Positions 7,304 to 17,004 of a DNA stretch of 64,000 bases are shown in pieces. A program made the position numbers and the translations under genes. The notes under the pieces are model-generated. The model was not told where the DNA came from and ran no database searches. It saw only the letters and a program-made list of their open reading frames with translations. The stretch is from the NCBI RefSeq assembly GCF_001640025.1, contig NC_031671.1:372001-436000 (forward strand), written 5' to 3'. The DNA comes from Sugiyamaella lignohabitans. Lineage: Eukaryota > Ascomycota > Dipodascomycetes > Dipodascales > Trichomonascaceae. Within the stretch, counting starts at the first letter, position 1; the number at the start of each line of letters is the position of its first letter.

Positions 7304-10300
7304 ATGGCAGATAAATTGTGAGTACCGAGAGATGGTGCCTCCGGCGACTGCGCCCCCGTTGTGCTCGCTTTGTGAGCGGTGTGGGGGAGTTGGAGGGGGA
7401 TTGGGGGCTTGGTTGGAGGGAATTCGTCGGTTGGAGGGGGTAGTTGGGTGGCTGAGGGGTCTGTGGAATGAAATTTGTGAAAATTGGAGCGGATTTAGCC
7501 AGGAAATTGCCATGAAACAAGAACCGAGAAGTCCGAACCTCGGCCCCATCCCGAACAAACCATACGAAACTGGACTTCCCCGATGGTCGACTCGAGCGAA
7601 GCGAGAGGAGCCACGGGGTCTGGGGCAGAGCCCCAGCCACCGGAGGCACACCCCGACCTGTCAATTGCTAACAGAGATAGGAAAGAAGACCCCACACCGG
7701 ATATTGGTGATGACGAGGTAGCTGATATCAACGGTAAGTAGCCCAGTTAGGAACAAGCAGGGTGACAGAAGAGGTTGTGGAGATGGGTGAGAGGGGGTTG
7801 AGGACAAGGGGTTGTCGGGTTGTCGGTATTGGTTGATTGGGAAGGAAGGTGGGCTAACGGATTTGGGTAGATTCGCTGGAGTCGTCGATTCTAAGGTTGA
7901 AGAAGATAGCGGCGCTGAAGTCGGGCAATATTGCCCAATTGGAGACTCTTTATAACGAACACAAAGAAGCAATTGGTTCGGACCGACAATTGCTACACAC
8001 AGCAGTCCAGATCTCGAGTTTTCAAACGATTGAATGGCTGTTGTCTAGCCGTAACCCGTTTGTTAGTGAGATTGATGTCAATACTCAGGATAACAACGGC
8101 AATACACCACTTCATCTGGCTGCTATGTATGGCCGACAAGAAATCGCATTATTGCTACTCAACCAGCCTCAGATTAATGATACAATAGTCAATTCCAAGG
8201 GGAAACAGCCAGTAGAGCTGTCGAAGACTCCACAGATAGCAGAGGCTATGCAGATAGCCCGTGCTCAGTATGTGGAAAAAGTAGCGTTTTTGCTGAAGAA
8301 GTATCTGGATGAGGAGAATACCGCTGCTCTGGAGGAGCTGTTGTCAATTCCTCGTGCCAGTGCTCTTTTGGATATCAATGGTCAGGATCCGGTGACGGGA
8401 GGTACGGTGCTGCATGATTTTGTCAGAAAGAAGAACAAGAAAATGGTGGAATTTATCCTGTCTCATGGTGGAGATCCATTTAAACGGGATTTTAAAGGGG
8501 TGCTTCCAATTGAAGTGACTAAAGACGATACAATTAAGAAAATGTTGAAAGCTGCCAAGAAAGAACAGACAGTGATAATTGGTAATGGAGACAAGGCTGG
8601 TGGGAGTGGTCCTGGTGGAGCGGTGGCTGGAGGGCCACGAGTGTCTGGTGAGAGTCCTAATATGAAAGGGTACTTGAAAAAATGGACCAATTTTACTGGA
8701 GGATACAAGTTGAGATGGTTTGTTTTGGAAAATGGTGTGCTCAGTTATTACAAACGACAGGATGATATACAACGAGCATGCCGAGGGTCTGTGAATTTGA
8801 AGGAAGCAAAATTGCATTTAGACTCGTCAGAAAAGCTTCGTTTTGAAGTGGTTATTCGAGGAAGCAATTCTAAATTCCATTTGAAAGGTAATCATCCTGT
8901 GGAAACTAACCGATGGGTATGGGCGTTGCAGAATGCCATTCAGTATGCCAAGGATCAAGATCGGTTGAAGAATGGCAGTGGTACAGCATTATCAGCCAGT
9001 TCTACCGGTTCTACTGATTTAAGACGATCAGGAACTAGCGGTTCGGTTTCTTCAGCACGAACTAATGCTACTACATCGACCACTGCTACTGGTGTTACCA
9101 GATCAGGTAGTGCAGGAGCAGCTGCTCGTGGTGACGAGAACTCGACATTGACAGTTCCCAATACATCGTCAGGGTCTAGTCGGATATCATCGTCTTCACG
9201 ACGGTCACCGTCTTCTAGTAGTCACTCGCGAAGTCACTCGGCAAGCGAAATGTTTGCCAGTACTAACAGTAAAATCATATCTGGGACTATGAACCTACAC
9301 GACGATGCCGAGTCTCGAGGACTTGGCGGTATTGGTTTAAATAGCAGTACCAAACTTGTCGACGATATTCTGCCTGAGGATGAGGACGTAGTTGATGATG
9401 ACGATGACGACTATAGCGAGGGTCTGACCGACCCCGAGTCGTTTGACGAAGAGATCGGAAATGGCTCTGGCCTCAAATGGGGCCGTTTTGAAGACTCAAT
9501 AACACTCGAGGCCAATGCTATTCGTGATTTGTTGACGCTAATTCGTGCTAAGAACCAGAAAAACATCGATAATCAGCCTGGTGGGTTGACTAGCAAGGAA
9601 CTCGACGATAGTTTGTCTGCTATGTCTGCCAGTATTGAGACATTGGAATCAGTTGCCAAACAGCATGCCAAGCAGTTTAATGCTCAAGAGAGATACTACC
9701 AGCAAAAGATTGACCAGGCCGAGACGAAAGAACGACTGTGGGCCAAGAACCTTCGTGATCTTGAACTGGAGCACCAGAAAATCCAGGGCGATTTACATTC
9801 AGCTTTGCAAAAGAGAAAAGAAGCTACCAAGCTGTTGAGAGAAGCGCAGTCTGCTCAGGCCAGGGTCACTTCACCATCAGATAACAGTGGAGTCTCTACT
9901 ACAGCTGCAGCTGCTGGTTCTGCAATGGCTGGTGTGGTCGCTGGTGTTGGAGCTGGAATCGCTGCCACTACTGCCTCGTCAGACGAGGGATCCACCTCGA
10001 AAACTGGTGACTCGGTTCCACCTAATCCTACTATCACTGCTGCCGGTCAAGCGTCTAAATCCGATATCAACCGACCTACTATTACCAGTAATGAAGAGTC
10101 TGACGATTCTGACGACGACGATGACGAGTTCTTTGATACCCTGCCCGAAGTCACAGACACCCTGGATGAAAAAGGCGCCTCTCTAGCCACTATCCACGAA
10201 TCCACTTCTGCCGAAACCTTAGCAGTCGAGTCAGATCTCACTTCTGTACAGGAAAAGAAGAAACAGCTGATTACCGGACAAGACTCTTTTGCTGGGTATG

Positions 10301-11535
10301 AAGATGGACCTCGTAAGAGACTGAAACTGGATGCAGACGACCGGCCCAAGATCAGTTTGTGGGGGGTTCTCAAGAGTTTAATCGGCAAAGACATGACTAA
10401 AATGACGCTTCCTGTGTCGTTCAATGAGTGTACCAATCTGTTGCAACGATCTGCTGAAGACATGGAATACACCGATATTCTTGACCGAGGAGCCAAGATC
10501 GTCGACGACCCAGCTCTTCGACTCGCTCATGTTGCAGCGTTTGCAGCCAGTTCCTACTCATCAACTATAAACCGGATTGCCAAACCATTCAACCCACTGC
10601 TCGGTGAGACATTTGAATACTGCCGACCCGACTGTGGATACCGGTTGTTTTCCGAGCAGGTGAGTCACCACCCTCCAATTGGAGCTTTGTACGCTGAGGC
10701 ACCTAAATGGGACTTCTATGGTGCATCGAATGTGAAATCCCAGTTCTATGGCCGCAGTTTCGACATCAATCCACTTGGTCGATGGTACCTGACCCTGCGT
10801 CCTGATGCCGGAGCTGGAGTCGAAGAAGAATTGTACTCGTTCAAAAAAGTCACCAGTAGTGTTGTTGGCATCATCACCGGGTCCCCTATTGTAGACAACT
10901 ACGGTGATATGGATATCATCAACCACACTCTGGGATACAAATGTACCGTGAATTTCAAGCCTCGTGGCTGGAGCGGTAAGAACGCCTATGAGTTGAAGGG
11001 AAGAATCGTCAGTCCATCTGGAAAAGAAGAATGGATTGTTGGTGGCAGATGGAACGATAAAATCATTGCCAGACGTATTGTCAAGGGCCAAGAGTCTACT
11101 GGTGATGGAGTCAAACTACCAGCAGGCGACAGTAATGCCCCTACCTCGTCAGCCAATATCAACGCCATTCTTCTCTGGAAAGTACACGATCGACCTCCAG
11201 CACCATTCAACCTGACCGCGTTCGCCATTACCCTCAACGACCTTCCCGACAAACTTGCAAGATACATTGCCCCTACCGACACACGACTTCGGCCCGACCA
11301 AAGGGCCATGGAAGAAGGACGCTACGACGCAGCTGCCGACGAGAAAAAGCGAGTCGAAGAAAAACAGCGAGCGGCCCGCCGACTCCGCGAGCAATCGGGC
11401 GTCGAATACAAACCGCTGTGGTTCAAGAAAGACGTGCACCCCGTCACCGGCGAGGAGTACTACACTCCAACCCGCGACTACTGGCAGTACCGCCAGAACA
11501 AGTCTATCAAGACAATCGCTCCCGACATTTTCTAA
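7304..11535 (+). CDS. SWH1: Oxysterol-binding protein homologue Swh1/Osh1 (3 exons)
   Basis: Exons 7304-7317, 7675-7733 and 7871-11535 join in frame (MADKL then DRKEDPTPDIGDDEVADIND) to give 1245 residues. Both introns have GT(G/A)AGT donors and CTAAC close to the acceptor. Domains in order: ankyrin repeats (about 40-200, with GNTPLHLAAMYGRQEIALLL); a PH domain (about 288-385, from MKGYLKKWTNF); Ser-rich and acidic linkers; a coiled coil; a FFAT-type motif around residue 775 (DEFFDTLPE) that would bind VAP proteins on the ER; and the sterol/PI4P-binding ORD (about 847-1235) with the family fingerprint EQVSHHPPI near 953. This is the full long-OSBP architecture of yeast Osh1/Osh2, which exchange sterol and PI4P at membrane contacts. 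Intron 1 (7318-7674) contains a repeat pair. The first exon is only 14 bases. Confidence 0.95.
7336..7378 (+). repeat. Degenerate GC-rich repeat arm inside SWH1 intron 1
   Basis: TGCCTCCGGCGACTGCGCCCC followed by GTGCTCGCTTTGTGAGCG: the order of the arm is recognisable but the GC hairpin has decayed. It starts 18 bases into the intron and pairs in opposite orientation with 7588-7648. Confidence 0.65.
7588..7648 (-). repeat. GC-rich repeat, right arm, type 1, inside SWH1 intron 1
   Basis: CGACTCGAGCGAAGCGAGAG, GC hairpin (with CAGAGCC variant), CCACCGGAGGCA. It ends 26 bases before the SWH1 intron 1 acceptor. Confidence 0.93.
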
Positions 11536-11588
11536 TCAATTATCTCCGTATTTAATAAACTAATTCACACGTTCTCCGGGGGGTGCAC

Positions 11589-11726
11589 TGCCTCCGGCGG
11601 CTGGGGCTCCGCCCCAGACCCTGGTTGCTCCTCTCGCTGCGCTCGAGTCGTTTCGTCGACGGTCCCAGTCATCTCCTGCGAAGCAGGAGCTACGGGGTCT
11701 GGGGCAGAGCCCCAGCCGCCGGAGGC
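11589..11726 (+). repeat. Complete 138 bp GC-rich repeat unit
   Basis: The clearest full unit: left arm TGCCTCCGGCGGCTGGGGC with the GC hairpin, type 1 hairpin, linker CGTCGACGGTCC, type 2 hairpin ATCTCCTGCGAAGCAGGAG, GC hairpin and CCGCCGGAGGC. It starts 53 bases after the SWH1 stop, in its sense. Confidence 0.95.
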
Positions 11727-11734
11727 CAAATCGC

Positions 11735-11810
11735 TCCGTCGACGGTCCTAGCCATCTCCTGCGAAGCAGGAGCCACGGGGTCTGGGGTAGAGCCCCAGCC
11801 GCCGGAGGCA
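11735..11810 (-). repeat. Second half-unit of the GC-rich repeat (linker plus type 2 arm)
   Basis: CCGTCGACGGTCCTAGCC followed by the type 2 arm, ending CCGCCGGAGGCA. It duplicates the second half of the unit just before it, so this site holds one and a half units in tandem. Confidence 0.93.
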
Positions 11811-14043
11811 GGTCTCCCGTGAAGTGGTATGGCCCGCTACAGTGATAGGGGGCCTGCAGCGAGCTCATCGCCATTGCATCGCTTGTGAGACATGGGTCGG
11901 ATGAGCCACCCGGTTATCTCCGGCGGTTTCACGGCTTGAGACAAATGGGATGGCACCCGATGTCAGCGGGTTTCGACAGCCGTAAGAGCTGAGTTAGGCC
12001 GCTGGCTGGCATGGAGCTCGAGATTTGGGCCAAGACAGGCGAGCTGAAATATGTAAACAGTCGAACCGGGGTGTTCGCCAGATACCTTGCTGGGTTGCTA
12101 AAAGATAGTTTAGGAGCAGTTGGCAGGTAGATAAGGGAGATAGACTGGAGAGAGAGCAGATAGTTGGCTTGATAGTGTACTCCTGAGAGCCATAAAACGG
12201 GCTCAAACTCTAATGAAGTCGCACGTTGTGCTTCCAGTCAAACCTTATATTAAGCTTGAACTGGGCCTGGAGCATGATAGGTAACAATAGAGTTACGAAG
12301 AAAGCTCGTGGCGTTAACTGATAGATAATTAATTTATCGAGATAAGAGTCTGAAACGAATGTCCGACTGGGATCCACATTCCCCACTTCTGTATGTCTAA
12401 TACCTGTTATCTGTTGTTTGTTTATTATTTAGGGTCTATGTCTCTTGTCTGGGATTTCATATCTGACATTTATATCTGATATCTGAATTGAATGAGTTAT
12501 CCCGAGAACTCGCACTCTGAGACTTGGTAGACGTCTGAGATTCAGTACAAACCAACACCAAGTAATTACTCTTTAACTCAAATGTGCATTGTCTTTGATC
12601 TTCAGCCAGGCTGATAGATATTGCGTGAAATTTTAAATCCCTTATTTGGCCTTATTTAGTTCCAAATACTGTTGATACTTATATATATATATAGACGACT
12701 CGGTTGACAGTCTAGAAGAATAGGGAGATTCGAGTCTGCCAGATTATGTATATTTTACAATATGGCTTATCTATGTGTATAATACATAATGTATATAGTA
12801 TCAGTGAACCAAAACAAAAGCGCATATACTTTAACAATATATAATATTGGGACAAAAGAAAAAGAATATAAACTCAGATAGAAAGATATACTGAAATATT
12901 CGAGAAATACCTCTATCTCTATCTGTCTGTATCTCTACTGTTATCAGGCTGGATGCAAGGAGATGCAGGGTATCACAGAAAACAGAAATGATTATATATA
13001 CATATTTCAAGCCAGCAACGTCAGCCTCAGCTAAAGGTAAATATCCAATATCGGGTCAAATATTGAGAGCTGTAGAGCTGAATAGAGAGACTGCTGATAT
13101 AGCGTTTGTGGCTGTGGCTGAAGGCTTAGATGGCGGTTTGGCAGATGCCCCCCCTGCACATGAAAAGCTTACTTTTTCTTCCTATTCTTTCCAATTTAGG
13201 TCTGACTGGTCTCGGACTGGCGAAGATGCTTATTATCCTGCATATTTAGCCAGCCGTGTTAGTTATCTGTAGCCAATCAGCTCGAGCAGAAGTCTATCTC
13301 TCCGGCTGTATAGCACTAAAACAGATATTCTTATATGCATTCGATGAGGTAGATGCAGACGAGACGGACGACTCATCAAGCAGAATAGGCAGAATAGGCA
13401 GAATCAGGAGAAGTAGTCCAAGCATAAGAATGCAGATTTATATGAGCACAATACTCAGAAGTACTACTGAGACTAGGCTGAGATAGCGTTTGGCCGGCAT
13501 GTGCCGGTACTGGGACAGACAAAAGAGGGGTTATAAGTGGGAAAAGAGACCATGAGCTTGGCACTTGATCGTGCTGCTATTGATGCTGGTTGGTTATGCA
13601 GTATTGCGGTGCTGCTGGCAGATAAGAGTGAGAATGTCAGTTGTTGCTTCGCTTTTATTGTACGAGGTAAATACGATTAGGAGGTTGATTACGCCGTCAA
13701 ATAAATTCCCAATAGTACTTCAGGTTATGATAAAGAAGCAGCTGTTGTTTCTGCTGCTACTGAAGCGTTATTAACAGTATCAAGAAGAATTTTTCACCAC
13801 ACTTGCACTAGTAACTCTATACCTTGGCTGTAACAATAAAAAAAGCGAGTAAAAGTTTAAAAGAGACCTAAAGGGAAGAGATAGCGATGACCGCATATCC
13901 AGCAGCAGTTGCAGCAGTCTCGACCGCCGACCAGCCAAATCATTTCATCCACCCATCAGCTCTTCCCACCACTAGTCCCTCACCCCCAAAACCACATAAT
14001 CCCCATCAGATCCTAAACCCAGGTCCAACCGGACGTCTCAGAC

Positions 14044-14097
14044 GCTCGCGAAGCGAGCACAGCGGGGTCTGGAGCAGCGCCCCAGCCGCCGGAGGCA
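14044..14097 (-). repeat. Solitary GC-rich repeat arm with variant inner hairpin
   Basis: GCTCGCGAAGCGAGCACAGC then GGGGTCTGGAGCAGCGCCCC and CCGCCGGAGGCA. The inner hairpin is changed to a GCTCGC/GCGAGC form, and the GC hairpin is altered, yet both can still fold; no partner arm is seen nearby. Confidence 0.85.
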
Positions 14098-15079
14098 GAA
14101 CCCCCTTCTCCGAGCCCGCTGGACAAGCGTCGACTGGGCAGCAGTAGCTAGGCCGAGACCGCTATCACTGTAGCGAGGATAAAGGCGACTATTCTGCCGG
14201 TTTGACTAGAATATTTTAACGGACCTGCATGATGAACTTTTCTCGGCAATTGATTTAACATTTGCACCCGATTATCGAGCCAATCACTCTGCTTCCAGGG
14301 TATAGTTTGTTTTTTTCAAGATGCCTTTTTCTGCAAAAAAATAAACCATATCTAAGACCACAGACTACATTGAGAGATTTTGGTATTGTGAGGTGGTTTA
14401 TATATATATCTTGGGATCGCCTATAATGGGAGTTTTTATAGTTGACTAATAAATACAACTAATTGGTTTTAGTCGGTTGGCTGTTATTATTGAGTTTGAG
14501 CCAAAGGCAATAGACAGAAAAGCAAAATATCACTGGTTAGTTGAGTCTAAGCTGGTGACTACGACTTGTTTATCCGAGCAAAGTTGCTTGATCTGATTTC
14601 AACCCGCAGTCGCTGGCTCGTTGTTGTTGCTTTCGATCTTGTTTTCGATATAGTTCGGTCGGTCTAGTTTGCAACACTTTTTTTTTTGATTCTTTACATT
14701 ATTTGTGCCTTTTGTTTAGGATTTGATATATTTTTATCTGGAAAGTGCCGTTTCTATTGAAGATTGATTTTTTCCGGGTTTCTTCTTCAACAGAGTCCTG
14801 AACTTCGATCGATATTATTTTCGACAACTTTATTTATTTTCATTCTTGAAGTGATTCACTAACTTCGGATCTTTGTTTTAAAATTTTTTTTCTCATTTTT
14901 CCTGTTTTCCATTTTTCTTTATTTTCATCTTTTTATTCTTGGGGTTCAAACTTTTTTGTTCGAATTTTGTATAACTTTTGTTTTGGGGTGTTTATATTCC
15001 GTGAACCTTAGTGACCGACCGTCATTAGAGCTTGGACGGATCGAACGATTTTTTTTCTTATTAGCATTCAACTCTCATC

Positions 15080-16555
15080 ATGCATTCATATAAAGTGGCG
15101 GAAGACCTAAATCGAGCTCGGCTAGGAATAGTGGCTCGAGGTGACTCGTCTACCAACTTCAACTTCGATACCGGTGATGTAGGATATCTGATGGTATCAA
15201 CCTGCATGGTATTCATCATGATTCCAGGACTGGGATTCTTATATTCCGGTTTAGCGCGAAGGAAATCGGCTCTGTCGATGATCTGGTTCACTTTGTCAGC
15301 CGGATGTGTAGGTATTTTCCAGTGGTATTTCTGGGGATATTCATTAACATTCTCGCCCACGGCCACTAATGGATATATCGGAAATCTTTATCAATTTGGC
15401 ATGAGACATGTATTAGGTGGTGATGCTACATATCCCGAGTTACTTTTTGCTGGATACCAGGGTATGTTCCAGGCAGTAACAGTAGCTATTGTCATGGGAG
15501 GAGCTGCTGAACGAGGTAGACTGTTCCCTGCAATGGTAGTCACTTTCTTGTGGGCCACTCTTGTGTACTGTCCATTGGCATGCTGGGCCTGGGGTCCTAA
15601 CGGATGGGCTGGTGCACAATGGGGAGTGCTTGATTTTGCTGGTGGAGGCCCTGTTGAAATCGGTTCTGGTGTAGCTGGTCTTGCATACAGTATCGCTCTC
15701 GGCAGACGTAAAGAGCAACTGCTGCTTAATTTCAGACCTCACAACGTGTCTTTAGTGACTCTAGGTACGGTTCTTCTGTGGTTTGGATGGCTGGGATTCA
15801 ACGGTGGTTCTGCTCTGGGTGCCAACCTGCGTGCTGTATATGCCGTTTGGAACTCAAACCTTTGTGCTGCTTTCGGAGCCATGGCCTGGTGTCTGCTCGA
15901 TTTCAGACTGGAAAAGAAGTGGTCTACTGTGGCCATCTGTTCAGGAATTATTTCCGGCCTGGTGGCTGCCACTCCTGCTGCTGGTAATATTCCCATGTGG
16001 GCATCGGTAATTCTGGGAGCCACTGCTGGTATTGTTTGTAACTTCTCGACCCAGATCAAGTACCTGATCCATGCCGACGATTCTATGGATACCTTTGCCG
16101 AGCACGCCATGGCCGGTATTATTGGACTGCTTTTCAACGGACTTTTCGCCGAGACCTGGATCATTGGTCTTGACGGGGTGACTGTGCACCCTGGCGGATG
16201 GATGAGCCACAACTGGAAGCAGTTGTACAAGCAATTTGCATACCTGTGTGCCTGTATGGGCTACTGTTTCGTGGTGACGCTATTAATCTGCTACGCCGTC
16301 AACTACATTCCCGGCTGCCATCTACGAGTCACCGAAGACGGCGAACGTGGAGGGATTGACGAGGACCAGATCGGTGAATTTGCATACGACTACGTCGAGA
16401 TCCGCCGAAACTACGACTCCAAGCAGTTCGACGAGCCCATCATCTACGAGCAACGGGTCGAGGAGCCTGAGCACCCCCCCGAGGAGATCGAGGAGGCCGA
16501 AGAGCACAGCTCCACCACAAAAACCAACCCCCCACAGGAAAAGGCCTCTGCCTAG
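15080..16555 (+). CDS. MEP: Ammonium permease, Mep1/Mep3 type
   Basis: A 491-residue Amt/Mep/Rh transporter that moves ammonium across the plasma membrane. About eleven hydrophobic segments span residues 33-425; family motifs include DVGYLMVSTCMVFIMIPGLG, the NGGSALGANLRAVYA segment, and DSMDTFAEHAMAGIIG. The pore 'twin-His' pair is Glu193 (GGPVEIGSG) plus His342 (FAEHAMAG). The Glu-His arrangement is that of Mep1/Mep3, not of the signalling transporter Mep2, which has His-His. The cytosolic tail (about 426-491) is acidic and proline-rich, ending PPQEKASA. ATG at 15080 follows a very T-rich leader. GATA sites far upstream would fit nitrogen control, but they are distant. The 3' end of the gene is strongly GC-rich, and a repeat arm starts 80 bases beyond it. 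Confidence 0.93.
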   Translation: MHSYKVAEDLNRARLGIVARGDSSTNFNFDTGDVGYLMVSTCMVFIMIPGLGFLYSGLARRKSALSMIWFTLSAGCVGIFQWYFWGYSLTFSPTATNGYIGNLYQFGMRHVLGGDATYPELLFAGYQGMFQAVTVAIVMGGAAERGRLFPAMVVTFLWATLVYCPLACWAWGPNGWAGAQWGVLDFAGGGPVEIGSGVAGLAYSIALGRRKEQLLLNFRPHNVSLVTLGTVLLWFGWLGFNGGSALGANLRAVYAVWNSNLCAAFGAMAWCLLDFRLEKKWSTVAICSGIISGLVAATPAAGNIPMWASVILGATAGIVCNFSTQIKYLIHADDSMDTFAEHAMAGIIGLLFNGLFAETWIIGLDGVTVHPGGWMSHNWKQLYKQFAYLCACMGYCFVVTLLICYAVNYIPGCHLRVTEDGERGGIDEDQIGEFAYDYVEIRRNYDSKQFDEPIIYEQRVEEPEHPPEEIEEAEEHSSTTKTNPPQEKASA

Positions 16556-16635
16556 TCCTGTGAGATATTTATGTTATTTATGTTTGCTTTCTAGTATACT
16601 CACGATTTTTGTACTACTATTACTACTGACGGGTA

Positions 16636-16699
16636 TGCCTCCGGCGGCTGGGGCTGCGCCCCAGACCCCGCTGCTCCTCTCGCTCCGCTCGAGTCGTTT
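16636..16699 (+). repeat. GC-rich repeat, left arm, type 1
   Basis: TGCCTCCGGCGGCTGGGGC, a GC hairpin with loop GCTGCGCC, and CTCGCTCCGCTCGAG. It is downstream of the MEP stop and in its sense. Confidence 0.94.
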
Positions 16700-16705
16700 C
16701 GTGGG

Positions 16706-16744
16706 GTGCGAGGGCTTTGGGGAGGAGCCCTAACTGCCGGAGGC
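16706..16744 (-). repeat. Degenerate GC-rich repeat, right arm
   Basis: GGCTTTGGGGAGGAGCCCTAACTGCCGGAGGC: the outer end is kept and the hairpin decayed. It pairs in inverted orientation with 16636-16699 and has no inner hairpin. Confidence 0.7.
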
Positions 16745-16813
16745 GGATCATTTGTTAAGAAATATCGAGTCTAATACCAAAGGATATACTGATTGAGGTC
16801 GACCATCTGGAGA

Positions 16814-16939
16814 TATTAGTCGGGCAAGCCCATGTCGAATTAACTACATCCACGCCAGATCCTTTGCACGATCAGTTATTAGTCGGGCAAGCGCATGTTG
16901 AGTCAACTACATCCATGCCAGATCCTCCGCAAGATCAGC
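16814..16939 (+). repeat. Two tandem copies of a 63-bp unit plus a partial third
   Basis: TATTAGTCGGGCAAGC starts copy 1 (16814-16876) and copy 2 (16877-16939). Each copy contains ACTACATCCA and GCCAGATCCT; they differ at about nine positions. CTGGAGATAGTAGTCTGGAT after copy 2 resembles CTGGAGATATTAGTCGGG at the start of copy 1, suggesting a broken third copy. It lies just past the CSN2 stop. Confidence 0.85.
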
Positions 16940-17004
16940 TGGAGATAGTAGTCTGGATATTCGTCAGAAAAAAAAGAATTGCAATTAGATATAAATAAGA
17001 GGGG

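Larger units (their letters stand above)
11536..15079. other. 3.5 kb spacer between SWH1 and the ammonium permease; long upstream region
   Basis: No gene is supported. The first 280 bases hold repeat arms; an isolated arm sits at 14044-14097. Between them lies AT-rich sequence with TA runs (12679-12694) and a small AGAATAGGC tandem at about 13381-13410. GATAAG, the core site of GATA-type nitrogen regulators, occurs at 12130, 12341 and 13621, with further GATAA cores on either strand. The last 400 bases (14650-15070) are very T-rich, consistent with a promoter and leader for the permease. A long non-coding transcript cannot be excluded. Confidence 0.5.
16556..17004. other. Convergent spacer MEP/CSN2 with repeat arms and a 63-bp direct repeat
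   Basis: No gene. It contains a repeat arm pair (16636-16744) and a tandem duplication (16814-16939), both annotated separately. Confidence 0.7.

Noticed and set aside
12988..13774. Three small plus-strand open frames upstream of the ammonium permease
   Set aside because: Composition is like that of the surrounding AT-rich DNA, with no family resemblance and no splice pattern linking them.
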